DNA of 32,006 nucleotides from IMG/VR virus record IMGVR_UViG_3300037587_000334, positions 1 to 32,006 of that record. One strand, written 5' to 3'. Below, in pieces: positions 8,241 to 17,319 of this stretch (positions are counted from its first letter, which is position 1; every line of letters starts with the position of its first letter). This DNA is from a virus. A model generated the notes under the pieces. That model searched no databases. It saw only the letters and a program-made list of their open reading frames with translations, and was not told the DNA's origin. A program made the position numbers and the translations under genes.

Positions 8241-9493
8241 TGGCTCAGCAGATAATTAATATAGGCGCAGCAGCCAACGACAGAACTGGCGACACTTGGC
8301 GTACTGGTGGCGATAAGATCAATGACAACTTCACGGAGTTGTTTGATTTAGTAGCTTCTGGGTCGAGGGTTATTGTTAGCGAGTTATCGGACTTTCCCGC
8401 CCCGGCCGCAGGGGTTATTACCTTGTTGGCGAGCACTCAATACTTCCTAACTGCTAATATAACTCTAGGGACAAATAGAATTGTGTGGGCCGACTCATCA
8501 GCAATCTCTAGCATAGAGTCCACGATAATTAGCCTGACCTACACCGGCACAGGAGATATGTTCACCTTCTCCGATACCACGGCCCGTATTAACAACATCA
8601 CCCTGGATGCCCCTAACGGAAGGTTATTCAATTGGACTGATACGACAACGAAGATAGGTCGATTCAACGATGTGACGGTTCTCTCTTGTGACAAAATAGG
8701 CCGATTTAATGGCACATCAGGAATATTGCGGTTCACTAACTTCTCTCCCGCAACAGTAACAACAGACGGGCTTGAGTTTCTTGGTAATTTCAGAAACCTT
8801 CTTTGGGAGGTGTCTGCGTTTACTATCTCGGCGGGGGCAATATTCAACCTAGGGACAGCCACCTTCGATTCGTTTATTGCTGATACAATTCTAGCAACCC
8901 TCAATGGCTCTTCTAATCTCATCAGTGGCGCAGCGTCCTCGGCAAATATCAATACGGGTGGCTCAGGCCTGATCAAAGTTATGCGCATATCTGGAGCAGG
9001 GACGCCATTAAGCGGGCTATCTGTTAGTGATGCACTATGGGAATTCAGGCAAAACGATGACATAGCAGACACAAGAGCTGACGGACTACTATCGATGCAG
9101 TCGAACGCAACGGACACTGTAATAGCGGCAGCGGGAACACCTGTCCTAGTAGCTGGCACATGGGTCGTGGAGCGAGAGAGTCAGTTCACAGGGACGGCAG
9201 CAGGCCGGTTAACGTATAACGGTGGTAAAGACACCACAGTGCCAATCACCGCCTCATTAACCGTAGAGCCAACTTCGGGTGGCGCGGTAAACATATCGGT
9301 AGAGATCGCTGTAAACGGATCTGTAATAGCAAACTCTGAACGCACTGCTAATGCTTCGTCTGGCAATCCCACATCAATAACTGTTCCTTGGCAGGAAGTA
9401 TTGTCCACGACGGATTTTGTTGAAGTCTTCGTCTCAAACGAGACGACCACAGTGGATGTTCTCGTTTCTAGCGCAATATTGAGGATTAACTGA
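8240..9493 (+). CDS. Putative tail fibre/needle-like virion protein
   Basis: 417 residues. The N-terminus INIGAAANDRTGDTW followed by KINDNFTELF is a tag shared by many phage fibre and baseplate-attached proteins. Residues about 60-290 are rich in short T/N/G/I repeats, suggesting a beta-helix. Residues about 310-417 have alternating hydrophobic strands ending in AILRIN, compatible with a jelly-roll tip domain. No catalytic residues can be assigned. Its position between the gp10-like gene and the ejection-type genes suggests a replacement for the P22 needle gp26, or an extra fibre. TAATG overlap at the start and TGATG at the end suggest coupling. Confidence 0.75.
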   Translation: MAQQIINIGAAANDRTGDTWRTGGDKINDNFTELFDLVASGSRVIVSELSDFPAPAAGVITLLASTQYFLTANITLGTNRIVWADSSAISSIESTIISLTYTGTGDMFTFSDTTARINNITLDAPNGRLFNWTDTTTKIGRFNDVTVLSCDKIGRFNGTSGILRFTNFSPATVTTDGLEFLGNFRNLLWEVSAFTISAGAIFNLGTATFDSFIADTILATLNGSSNLISGAASSANINTGGSGLIKVMRISGAGTPLSGLSVSDALWEFRQNDDIADTRADGLLSMQSNATDTVIAAAGTPVLVAGTWVVERESQFTGTAAGRLTYNGGKDTTVPITASLTVEPTSGGAVNISVEIAVNGSVIANSERTANASSGNPTSITVPWQEVLSTTDFVEVFVSNETTTVDVLVSSAILRIN

Positions 9494-9828
9494 TGGCTAC
9501 TGTAGTATTGGTTAATGGTGCCCAAAATACCGTAGCGGACACAGTGCAGGCTTTCTACACAGCGCCTGCCGATAAGGCAGGCACCGTCATAACCGCATTC
9601 ACAGCAACCAACAACACAGACTCGAATAAAACGTACAGAGCCTACATATTTGCTCCCGGTGCCACAACAGCAGAGGCGACAACACCGTTAAAGATATTAG
9701 TTATAGATGCTTTCGACCCTGGGAATGCAATTGTCAATCACTTAATACCAGCTGGCGGGACTTTAAGAATGGAAAGCAGCTTTGCGGACTCAGTTGCTTA
9801 CCGAGTAACAGGCAACGAACTGTCATAG
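9493..9828 (+). CDS. Small beta-rich virion protein
   Basis: 111 residues, starting inside the stop of the fibre-like gene (TGATG). Composition (V, T, A, N) and alternating pattern suggest an Ig-like or jelly-roll beta sandwich, e.g. the stretch TVITAFTATNNTDSNKTYRA followed by GNAIVNHLIPAGGTLRM. Such proteins are common near phage tail tips, but no family is recognised. It may bind or cap the preceding fibre protein (inference from coupling). Confidence 0.7.
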   Translation: MATVVLVNGAQNTVADTVQAFYTAPADKAGTVITAFTATNNTDSNKTYRAYIFAPGATTAEATTPLKILVIDAFDPGNAIVNHLIPAGGTLRMESSFADSVAYRVTGNELS

Positions 9829-9837
9829 GGCAATATT

Positions 9838-10563
9838 ATGATTTGGAATGACGACAAGATAAACCGCCTGATGTCGTTTGGCATGATGCATGGTATCGCT
9901 GGCCCAGGTGGCGAGGGTAATGCTGCTGCTGCCAGCGGCGGTGATAGCGAAGGAGGTAGCGATTCAGGGTTTGGTGCCGCTGACCTGTCTGTTGATCTAG
10001 GCGGCGGTCTTAGTGTTGGTATTGACGGTCAGACTGGTGATGTCACCGGGTTCTCTGGCCCTGGAGTAGAAGGCGGAGTAGAAGGCGCAACGGCAATCGC
10101 TGAAGGACTGGAGACCGCAGCCCCGTCAGCGTTTGGAGATTTCCTGTCGAGCCTAACAAGCAAGCAAAAAGGGGCAGCCATAGGGGCGCTCGCTGGAACC
10201 CTTTTGGGCGTCGGGCCATTGGCCGGTGCCACAGTTGGCTCTAGATTTGGGCGGAAATCTGATGACGCGCCAACACAAGCGCCACCAGGAGGGTTTGCGC
10301 CTACCCAAGCAGCACCGGGTGCCGTATCACCAGCAGCAGGGGTTGCGCTTGGCGGATCACAGCTTGGCGGACTACCAGGCGAAGGCGTTGGAGGGGGCGG
10401 TGTAGTTGGCCAGCCAGCTCAACAACTAGCAGCAGCAGGGCGCCAATCAGGAATAGCAGCACCACCGGCGATTAACCCATTTCTACCAAAACAGAATCAA
10501 TTTCTAAACGGGTTGCCAACGGTGAACCTTGGACAATTCCCCAATTCCCTAGGGAGGGTTTAA
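9838..10563 (+). CDS. Glycine-rich putative ejection/internal virion protein
   Basis: 241 residues with very high Gly, Ala and Pro content. A helical hydrophobic segment SKQKGAAIGALAGTLLGVGP (about residues 107-126) resembles a glycine-zipper membrane element, and the C-terminal half is low-complexity Pro/Gly/Gln. In P22 the same interval holds gp14/gp7, needed for the ejection apparatus. The glycine-zipper-like segment suggests membrane insertion during DNA entry, but no family is recognised. The stop is followed after one base by the next start. Confidence 0.65.
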   Translation: MIWNDDKINRLMSFGMMHGIAGPGGEGNAAAASGGDSEGGSDSGFGAADLSVDLGGGLSVGIDGQTGDVTGFSGPGVEGGVEGATAIAEGLETAAPSAFGDFLSSLTSKQKGAAIGALAGTLLGVGPLAGATVGSRFGRKSDDAPTQAPPGGFAPTQAAPGAVSPAAGVALGGSQLGGLPGEGVGGGGVVGQPAQQLAAAGRQSGIAAPPAINPFLPKQNQFLNGLPTVNLGQFPNSLGRV

Positions 10564-10564
10564 C

Positions 10565-11158
10565 ATGGTTGATTTCTTAGACCCTACAGGCGCACAGGAT
10601 GCGGCTTTACAAGCCGGAGGAATACAGGCCGGAGCCGCGCAGGCGGCAATACCTCTACAATTAGAGGCATTCGAGGGGGCACAACAACGCCTTGCTCCAT
10701 TTGAGCAGGTAGGACAAGCCGCATTAGGTAGTCGTGCAGCTCTGGCTGGTCTGGGTGGCATTGAGGGGCAGCAGGCCGCATTTGCTCAGATTACAGAGTC
10801 GCCCGGTCAAAAGTTCATCCGTGAACGACAACAACGTGCACTACTACGAAACTCTTCTGCAATTGGTGGGTTAGGTGGAGGTAACATCAGGACAGCGTTA
10901 CTGGAACAAGGCACCGGCTTTGCACTACAGGACATCAACGCTCAACGGCAAGAACTAGCCCAGTTGTCAGGCGGTGGATTACAAGCAGGTACGTTCTTAG
11001 GTGCTGCAGGGCTAGAAACAGCTAGCACTGTTGGCGACTTAACCCAAGCAGAAGCTGCGGCGCGCGCAACAGGTATACTAGGCGCACAACAAGCACAGGC
11101 GTCAAACCTTGAGCAGGCTATCGGCCTTGGAACCACATTAGCGGATATCTTCGGGTGA
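10565..11158 (+). CDS. Ejection-type (DNA transfer) protein, P22 gp7-like by position
   Basis: 197 residues, Ala/Gln/Gly rich and helical. The central block ESPGQKFIRERQQRALLRN followed by GGLGGGNIRTAL is a pattern seen in many podovirus DNA-transfer or internal proteins (recognised from memory). GGGAGGG precedes the ATG by 6 bases, one of the better ribosome sites of the late operon. In P22, gp7, gp20 and gp16 are packaged and ejected with DNA to make a trans-envelope channel; this gene is first of the corresponding trio here. Confidence 0.72.
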   Translation: MVDFLDPTGAQDAALQAGGIQAGAAQAAIPLQLEAFEGAQQRLAPFEQVGQAALGSRAALAGLGGIEGQQAAFAQITESPGQKFIRERQQRALLRNSSAIGGLGGGNIRTALLEQGTGFALQDINAQRQELAQLSGGGLQAGTFLGAAGLETASTVGDLTQAEAAARATGILGAQQAQASNLEQAIGLGTTLADIFG

Positions 11159-11162
11159 TCTC

Positions 11163-12509
11163 ATGGTATTAGCACCATTACAATTCAGCGGGCGGGGTTT
11201 GACGCCTGATGTGCTTGGCGGTATCCAGCAGGGCCAGCAGGTGCTTCAGGGTGAGAATATCCTTCAGCAGCAGCGGCAGGGGATAGAAGCTACCCAGCGC
11301 AAGCAAGGGCAGCAACAACAGGCGAGTCAGTTAATCCGTCGTCAGCAAGCCGGGGAGCAGATCCAAACAGGCGCGGAATTGGCCCAGCTTATGGTTGATA
11401 ATCCTCAGTTAGCTGAAAACGTACTGAAGGCTTCCGGTATCTCAACTGAGTTTCAAAAGAACGATCTTGCACAGTTCGGTTTCCAGCTTGAGCAAGCCAA
11501 TCCAGCACAACAGCAGCAGCTTATCCAACAACGTATTCAGGCAGTACAAGCGAGAGGCGGCAACCCACAAGACACGGCAGCGCTGGTTGGTGCCGATCCT
11601 CAGAAGGTTGGGCAATTTGCGCGGACGGTTCAACTCGCGGCTTTGAGCAATGCAGAGAGGCTAGAGATTGCGCGGGGTGGGAAACAAGGACTAGCCTCTG
11701 CCAAGACATTGATTAACCCTGACGGCTCCACTATCCAGGCATTACCGAATGGCCAAGTAGATGTTCGCAACCCTGCGGGAAAGGTTGTAACTGGCGATGA
11801 GCGGCTTGCGGTTCTGAAGCAGGCTGCGGAACAGCAGCGAATTAAGAAACAGCAGGAAGCAGATATCAAGGTAGGTCAGGCAGGTGGCGAGGCGGCGGCA
11901 AAGGCTGAAGTTAAGCTTGAGACTGAGCCAGAGATACAAGCAAGGGTTAAACAAGCTTCTACGGAGGCGGCAAAGAAAGAGATCAGAGAACAGGCTTCTA
12001 TCGATAGAGGTTTAACTGCTGCCGACTCAACCGCTAACATTCGCAGGGCTATATCACTACTAGACACTGTTGCTACTGGCGGCATTGATGCAGTCAGAGT
12101 TAGAGCAAAGCAGATATTCGGCATAGAAGGCGCAGACGAGGGAGAGTTATCCTCAAACCTAGGCAAGGCGATTGTTGCCCAATTGCGCGAAACATTCGGA
12201 GCTGCATTCACCAAGTCAGAAGGTGACAAGTTAGAAAGGATCGAGGCGGCATTTGGCAAATCACCAGCGGCTAACCGCAGGCTGCTAAACAACACACTGA
12301 AGACAATGGAGCGTCTAGCGAACCGAGGCCTGGAAGCAGCCGAATCTAGAGAGGATGACTTTGCTATTCAGTCAATCAGTGAGGCTCTGACATTCGAACT
12401 TGGCGACGAGAAGCAAGCAGGGGCCGGAGGTCAGGATGTGATCACGGCCACTAACCCAACAACAGGCGAGAAAGTGCAGTTAATTAACGGGCAATGGGTA
12501 CCTCTATAA
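11163..12509 (+). CDS. Ejection-type protein, P22 gp20-like by position
   Basis: 448 residues (P22 gp20: about 470), Gln/Ala/Lys rich with long predicted helices. Residues 20-75 are a Q-rich low-complexity helix, and residues about 215-290 are a KEAEVK-type charged coiled coil. No catalytic motif. Length, composition and the position between the gp7-like and gp16-like genes support the assignment, not sequence identity. The stop TAA overlaps the ATG at 12509 (TAATG). Confidence 0.7.
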   Translation: MVLAPLQFSGRGLTPDVLGGIQQGQQVLQGENILQQQRQGIEATQRKQGQQQQASQLIRRQQAGEQIQTGAELAQLMVDNPQLAENVLKASGISTEFQKNDLAQFGFQLEQANPAQQQQLIQQRIQAVQARGGNPQDTAALVGADPQKVGQFARTVQLAALSNAERLEIARGGKQGLASAKTLINPDGSTIQALPNGQVDVRNPAGKVVTGDERLAVLKQAAEQQRIKKQQEADIKVGQAGGEAAAKAEVKLETEPEIQARVKQASTEAAKKEIREQASIDRGLTAADSTANIRRAISLLDTVATGGIDAVRVRAKQIFGIEGADEGELSSNLGKAIVAQLRETFGAAFTKSEGDKLERIEAAFGKSPAANRRLLNNTLKTMERLANRGLEAAESREDDFAIQSISEALTFELGDEKQAGAGGQDVITATNPTTGEKVQLINGQWVPL

Positions 12510-14167
12510 TGGCGACATTACCTGAAGGATTTGTGCTTGATCAACCACAACAGACAGCACTAGCGCCTCCTGCTGGGTTTAAGATAGATCAACCCACAAC
12601 GCAGCAGCCCGGCGCACCAGATACCCAGCAGCAAGCAGCACAGCAACCAGAAGCCGACTTACTAAGGCAGGGTGGGCAGCTTGCCGCTGAGAACATACCG
12701 GGCTTCAGCGCTGCTGCAGAGTTTGCTGGCGGTGCAAACGAAGCGATTGTTGAGTTGGTAGACTTTTTCGGAACTAAGCCGATCAATGCAATTTTAGAAT
12801 TGTCAGGCTCCGATGCTAGGATTCCAGAAATAGCAGAGACAGAATTCGGACAGCGCATAACTGCCCAACAACTGCCAGAAGGATTGGCGCAAGATGTACT
12901 AAGAAGCGCAGGACAGCTTTCAACTCAAGCGGCTGGATTTGGTGGCTTGGTGAGAGGAATAGCAAAACAACTGCCTAAATTATCAGCCTTGACTGGCGGA
13001 ACCGTGTCTGCAGACATTGCAGCCGGGGCCGGTGCTGGCGTAGGTGCTGAGTTAGGCGAGGAGGTTGGTGGTGAGACCGGAAGAATTATTGGTTCTGTTG
13101 CTGGTGCTTTCGCTCCTGGGGCTAGTCTGATAGCGGCTAAGCAATCAGCCAAGGGGCTTATTGCAGCAGCGTCGCCAGATGTTGCCTTGATCAAAAAAGC
13201 AGCCAGAGATGTATATAAGCGTATTGATGGACTTGGCGTCACAGTCAAGCCTCAAGCAATCGAGGGCCTTAGTAAAGGTTTAGCCGCGACTGTTAGGAAA
13301 GAGGGTTTTAATGCCAGAATTCACCCAAAAGTGGCCGCCGCGCTAGATGAGTTCCAAGCAGCCGCAGCAAGTGGGCCCCAGACGCTATCAGAAGTTGACA
13401 TCCTGCGCCGTGTTGCACAGTCAGCAGCCAAAAGTATAGAGCCAGATGAGGCCCGACTGGGGTCGATAATGGTCAACAAGATCGATGATTTCCTAGATGG
13501 TCTAGGGCCTGCTAGCTTAACGGGCGGCAAACAATCAGACGCAGGCGTTCTCTTTAAGCAGGCTCGCGGCCTTTGGGGCCGAGCTAAGAAAGGTGAGTTG
13601 ATAGAAGAGGCTTTCACGAAGGCAGACCTGGGGGCTAGCGGTTTTGAAAACGGGTTGAGGATACAGTTCAGATCGATCTTGAATAACAAAAAGAAGTCGA
13701 AGGGTTTTAACCAGGATGAGCTTTCGGCTATGCGCAAGGTGGTTAAGGGCGGCCCCGTAGAGAATATAGCCAAATTACTAGGAAGATTCGGATTCACTGA
13801 AGGGCAGGCTACTAGCTCACTGATGGGATACCTAGGGGTGGCTGGCGGCGCGGCGGTCGGGGGAGTGCCTGGAGCTATAGCGGTTCCATTCTTGGGACAG
13901 TTATCTAAGAACCTAGCGCAAAGGCTTACACGCAAGAATGCCGAGTTTGCATCACAAGTCGTTAGAGCAGGCAAAGACGGTAAAAAGATAGCCGAGGCAT
14001 ACATTAAAAACACGCCTAAAAGCCAGCGAAGTACTGCAGAGTTGACGCAACTATTAGTCAACACGAAGGCCGCTCTCGGCGGGATTAAAAACTCACCAAA
14101 CAAGATATTTAGCGATTCAGCGTTTTTTGCAGCGTTCTTAGCTGATCAAAATCAGGAGCAACAATAA
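12509..14167 (+). CDS. Ejection-type protein, P22 gp16-like by position
   Basis: About 552 residues (P22 gp16: 609). The N-terminus has two related elements, LPEGFVLDQP and APPAGFKIDQP, a repeat common at the start of phage internal virion proteins. Gly/Ala-rich hydrophobic stretches occur near residues 175-215 and 435-460 (AGGAAVGGVPGAIAVPF), plausible for membrane contact during DNA delivery. I chose ATG 12509 because it overlaps the preceding stop as TAATG, like other starts in this operon; an in-frame ATG at 12494 would add five residues. The long antisense frame here is a shadow. Confidence 0.7.
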   Translation: MATLPEGFVLDQPQQTALAPPAGFKIDQPTTQQPGAPDTQQQAAQQPEADLLRQGGQLAAENIPGFSAAAEFAGGANEAIVELVDFFGTKPINAILELSGSDARIPEIAETEFGQRITAQQLPEGLAQDVLRSAGQLSTQAAGFGGLVRGIAKQLPKLSALTGGTVSADIAAGAGAGVGAELGEEVGGETGRIIGSVAGAFAPGASLIAAKQSAKGLIAAASPDVALIKKAARDVYKRIDGLGVTVKPQAIEGLSKGLAATVRKEGFNARIHPKVAAALDEFQAAAASGPQTLSEVDILRRVAQSAAKSIEPDEARLGSIMVNKIDDFLDGLGPASLTGGKQSDAGVLFKQARGLWGRAKKGELIEEAFTKADLGASGFENGLRIQFRSILNNKKKSKGFNQDELSAMRKVVKGGPVENIAKLLGRFGFTEGQATSSLMGYLGVAGGAAVGGVPGAIAVPFLGQLSKNLAQRLTRKNAEFASQVVRAGKDGKKIAEAYIKNTPKSQRSTAELTQLLVNTKAALGGIKNSPNKIFSDSAFFAAFLADQNQEQQ

Positions 14168-16408
14168 ATGGCCTCTCGTTTCGTATTACCTAACGCCGAT
14201 GTCGGGAACGGGATAGCTCCCAGCGATGGAGCGCAGCTGTTCTTCTTCGCCACTGGCACATCTACGCCAAAAGCCACCTTTAAAGACGCTGCTGGTGCTA
14301 CTCCAAACTCTAACCCCGTAATAGCTGATAGCGATGGAGTGTTTCCTGATATCTTCATCTCAGGCACGTACAAGGTGCAACTGAAGGATAAGAACGGCGT
14401 GGGGGTCGGTTTTGTAGAAACAGACCCAGTAGATGAGTTTTCATTAGAGTCATCTGTTACCGCTGCGGTGCCGTTAAACGACAAGCGATATGCACCGAAG
14501 TTCGCCACTATCGCAGCGATGGTAGCGGCCAGCCCTGTTGCTCTGGATGGCTTGGTAGTCGTTCCAGCAGTCGGGATGATCATAGCCATAGATGATTACG
14601 CCACAGGTAACAACTCAGGCCTCTTGTTTGGCCTAGTAGTCACAGGAGGCACAGGCACTGCAGATGGCGGTTCGTTTATCGATTTGGATAATGGGCTTCA
14701 GTGGCGTCAGAACTTCCCGAGCCAGATTACAACCAAGATGTTTGGTGCCAGGCTGGACGGCGTACAAGACGTTACAGCGGCAACCCAAGCAGCATTCACT
14801 TATGCAGAGTCTACTGGCAATAATGAGCTTGTCCTTCTTCCTGCTGGAAGGCATCTTATAACTGATACCATCAATACTTACGAAGGCGCTAAGTTCGAAG
14901 GGCAAAACATCGATTACGGCGGTATCGCAGGAGCAACCAGCTTTCCTGACCAGCTTTCAGACGCGCGCGGCACAGTGATCATATTTAACCCATCTTCTCA
15001 GAAATCCTTGTTCGTTCCTGCGCTACCAAAAGGTGGCTCGGCTGCTTGGTCAGGCATAGGCATACGCAACATGAGTATCTGGGGTAACTCATCAATGGAT
15101 GATTATCACAGGGGTATTTTCGGGGATACCGATCCGGTTGTGACTGATAGCCTTTATGCTATCGACTTCAAAGAGGTTCAATTTTCTAATGTTGAAAACG
15201 TCGCGATTATGGGATTCGTCTCTGGAGTTCGCGAAGCAGATCGCAGCCAAGGGAATACATTTAACCGAGTTAACATTCAGCGCTGCCGTGAAGCGTCTAT
15301 TCTATACGGAGAGATTACTACCGGCGTAGCTGCAACATCATCGGTATGGAATCAATGCGTATTACGCATCTGTTTGATGGTTGTCGAAGAGCAGGAAGCC
15401 GTTAACCAAGCAAATAACCTACAGCCCAGATTCACAGACTGCTACTTTGAGGACATGGCGTCGTATGGTTTCCGGTTAGGTAAATCTATCCAGAATTGGA
15501 CGCTCACTAACTGTTATGCTGAGGCAGTCCCGTCTGATACGGGTGTAGCAGATCGAGCCATGTTTAGTGTTGGTAAGTTTGGCGTAGGGACAGTTAATCC
15601 GACGGTTGGGCTTAACGTCATAGGCGGTCAATATGCAGGCTTTAGTACTGGGGTCTTCCTGGATATTGATGCGAGTAATGGTGTTAATCTAATTGGATGT
15701 GAAGCCAAGAGATATACGACTGTCTTTAACCCAACAGCCAACACCCGCGACCGCAGCATCTTCATGGCTGGTTTCACATACAATGCGACAGCTACGTTTA
15801 ACGGAGGCACAGCAGGCAAATTTGTCGGGACGTACAAGACAACGGGCTTGGATAACCCATCAACTACAGTTCTGATAGATAACGAGTTCATAGGCAATGC
15901 TGTTTCTGGCTCAACGCTTAACTTGCTTGGAGGAATTATCCGACTAGGTGACGGGTCATCGACTTCAGCCAACCCAGGGGCGGATAACACACAGAATTTA
16001 GGCACAGGGGCTTTGCGCTGGAAGGAGGTCTTCGCAGTTGCTCCCGCTATCAACACATCTGATGCACGCTCTAAGCAGCAGGACAGACCTTTAAATGAGG
16101 CCGAGAAGGCTGTAGCGGTTAAAGCCAAAGCATTGCTTAAGACGTACAAATTTAATCACGCTGTCGAAGATAAAGGCGATGGAGCAAGGATTCACGTCGG
16201 CATCTATGTTCAGGAATTGATAGCTGCGTTTGAATCTGAAGGTCTTGATGCTTTTGACTACGCGCTGGTCTGCTATGACGAGTGGCCAGAGCGTACCGAT
16301 AAGGACATTGCAGAGGATGGCACAGTGACCGAGGTGGTAACGCCAGCGGGTAACTCATATGGTGTGCGGTATTCTGAGTTACTCGCCTTTATCATCGCTG
16401 CTATTTAG
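14168..16408 (+). CDS. Tailspike with beta-helix and S74 self-cleaving chaperone
   Basis: 746 residues. An N-terminal virion-binding domain (about 1-95) begins SRFVLPNADVGNGIAP and contains the GAQLFFFATGTSTPKATF block common to many phage spikes. A linker is followed by a pectate-lyase-like start, TTKMFGARLDGVQD then TAATQAAF (about 192-215), and a right-handed beta-helix to about residue 600. The last part has a peptidase S74 intramolecular chaperone: LRWKEVFA then NTSDARSKQ, with expected cleavage between S631 and D632 and release of about 115 residues. The spike would bind and probably depolymerise host surface polysaccharide; the substrate cannot be read. AGGAG precedes the start by 8 bases. 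Confidence 0.9.
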   Translation: MASRFVLPNADVGNGIAPSDGAQLFFFATGTSTPKATFKDAAGATPNSNPVIADSDGVFPDIFISGTYKVQLKDKNGVGVGFVETDPVDEFSLESSVTAAVPLNDKRYAPKFATIAAMVAASPVALDGLVVVPAVGMIIAIDDYATGNNSGLLFGLVVTGGTGTADGGSFIDLDNGLQWRQNFPSQITTKMFGARLDGVQDVTAATQAAFTYAESTGNNELVLLPAGRHLITDTINTYEGAKFEGQNIDYGGIAGATSFPDQLSDARGTVIIFNPSSQKSLFVPALPKGGSAAWSGIGIRNMSIWGNSSMDDYHRGIFGDTDPVVTDSLYAIDFKEVQFSNVENVAIMGFVSGVREADRSQGNTFNRVNIQRCREASILYGEITTGVAATSSVWNQCVLRICLMVVEEQEAVNQANNLQPRFTDCYFEDMASYGFRLGKSIQNWTLTNCYAEAVPSDTGVADRAMFSVGKFGVGTVNPTVGLNVIGGQYAGFSTGVFLDIDASNGVNLIGCEAKRYTTVFNPTANTRDRSIFMAGFTYNATATFNGGTAGKFVGTYKTTGLDNPSTTVLIDNEFIGNAVSGSTLNLLGGIIRLGDGSSTSANPGADNTQNLGTGALRWKEVFAVAPAINTSDARSKQQDRPLNEAEKAVAVKAKALLKTYKFNHAVEDKGDGARIHVGIYVQELIAAFESEGLDAFDYALVCYDEWPERTDKDIAEDGTVTEVVTPAGNSYGVRYSELLAFIIAAI

Positions 16409-16415
16409 AAATAGC
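16400..16415. terminator. Palindrome at convergent gene ends, possible bidirectional terminator
   Basis: GCTATTT-AG-AAATAGC is a perfect 7-bp inverted repeat placed exactly over the overlapping stop codons of the tailspike (plus) and HNH gene (minus). It is AT-rich and has no long T tract on either strand, so its strength as a terminator is doubtful, but no other terminator separates the two converging operons. Confidence 0.4.
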
Positions 16416-16830
16416 CTGTAAACTCTACCCGCTCTGCGTTGAACTCCCCGCGCAGATCCACCATCTTCTGATGCTCGTCGCGGTAGTGCTTGGCAATCGG
16501 CCCTTTACCCTTCGTCTTCCTTGCTTCCCGTCCTAGAGAGGTGTCGCGCATCTTCTCAAACAGCAAGTCTTGCTCGGCATCTGTCAATACTTCCTCTCTG
16601 CGTTGTTGCGTTCCTCCCTCTAGGAAGTGGCACCCTGTGCACAGGCACTCCGCGTTCATCGGATCGAACCGAATGGACCAGTTACCCCTTGAATGGTGGT
16701 GAGAGCACTCTATGCCATTCCTAGAGCCTTCAGGGTAGTATTTGCCGCATCGTTCACAAGTCCAGTTTGCTCGCTCCCTGATGCACTTAGAGAAAGCCTT
16801 ATCGGCCTGCGTTGTCTTTATAGCACCCAT
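16405..16830 (-). CDS. HNH-type nuclease, NinG/recombination-endonuclease-like
   Basis: 141 residues. Zinc-type pairs C25xxC28 and C64xxC67 frame ECSHHHSRG (His 44-46) and RFDPMNAECLCTGCH, the layout of treble-clef HNH proteins such as NinG/Rap-like recombination nucleases. It probably cuts DNA; a role in packaging or in resolving replication intermediates is inferred. I chose ATG 16830, placed TGA-G-ATG after the previous stop with GGTGG upstream; an in-frame GTG at 16839 has its Shine-Dalgarno too close. It is the last gene of the minus-strand operon and overlaps the tailspike 3' end by 4 bases. Confidence 0.8.
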   Translation of the reverse strand: MGAIKTTQADKAFSKCIRERANWTCERCGKYYPEGSRNGIECSHHHSRGNWSIRFDPMNAECLCTGCHFLEGGTQQRREEVLTDAEQDLLFEKMRDTSLGREARKTKGKGPIAKHYRDEHQKMVDLRGEFNAERVEFTGYF

Positions 16831-16831
16831 C

Positions 16832-17035
16832 TCATCCACCCTTCATTTTTATCGGCTTAATGGTCACGAAGAACGGCGCGCCATCCAGATCGATATCTAG
16901 ATCGGCAGCACCAAATCCAATCCCGCCACCGGTTACCTTTGCGCCCTTAGCCTTCAGAGCTTCAGCCAGCCACTCGCGCATATTAAAGAACGCCTCAACG
17001 TCCATTTCATCTAGGCTTTCACCGAAGTCGCCCAT
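16832..17035 (-). CDS. Small conserved-looking phage protein
   Basis: 67 residues, starting ATGGGC with AGGAGG about 5 bases upstream. The N-terminal helix (DEMDVEAFFNMREWLAEALK) is followed by a glycine turn and beta strands (DLDIDLDGAPFFVTIKP). Soluble, no cysteines. No family recognised. It is coupled to the HNH gene (stop TGA, one base, ATG). Confidence 0.75.
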   Translation of the reverse strand: MGDFGESLDEMDVEAFFNMREWLAEALKAKGAKVTGGGIGFGAADLDIDLDGAPFFVTIKPIKMKGG

Positions 17036-17068
17036 CTCATCCTCCTATCTCTATACGTTGGCCCGATA

Positions 17069-17266
17069 TCAATGAACAGTGTCAACTTCGTCTGGATTGA
17101 CTGACATCGTTACTCTAAATCCAGGCGGAAAGTCTCCGTCTGGGTTGCAACAGCAGGCCGTACCAGCCCCGCCGCAATTACAAGATCGTTCGCTGCCTGA
17201 ATCCTCCCACGGTCTATCTAAATGAGACTCGCAAAGCCAGCCTGTATCGTCACATTTCCTACACAT
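17069..17266 (-). CDS. Small cysteine-rich zinc-binding protein
   Basis: 65 residues with eight cysteines in CRKCDDTGWLC, then CNCGGAG and CCCNPDG, a DnaJ-like zinc-finger arrangement seen in many small phage proteins of unknown role. GAGAGG precedes the ATG by 6 bases. It probably binds one or two zinc ions; function unknown. Confidence 0.8.
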   Translation of the reverse strand: MCRKCDDTGWLCESHLDRPWEDSGSERSCNCGGAGTACCCNPDGDFPPGFRVTMSVNPDEVDTVH

Positions 17267-17319
17267 ATCAGCCTCTCAAATTATCAATCACTCAGCAATC
17301 CCGTAATCATCCCGAATCG

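Noticed and set aside
8539-9159. 206-codon antisense open frame opposite the fibre-like gene
   Set aside because: Opposite to a coupled late operon, no start signals, no recognisable protein features.
13321-14103. Long antisense open frame of 260 codons opposite the gp16-like gene
   Set aside because: No ribosome site, atypical composition, and the sense frame has clear phage features; shadow of a codon-biased gene.
16490-16724. Plus-strand open frames over the HNH gene
   Set aside because: No ribosome sites, and the minus-strand frame carries the complete HNH motif set.
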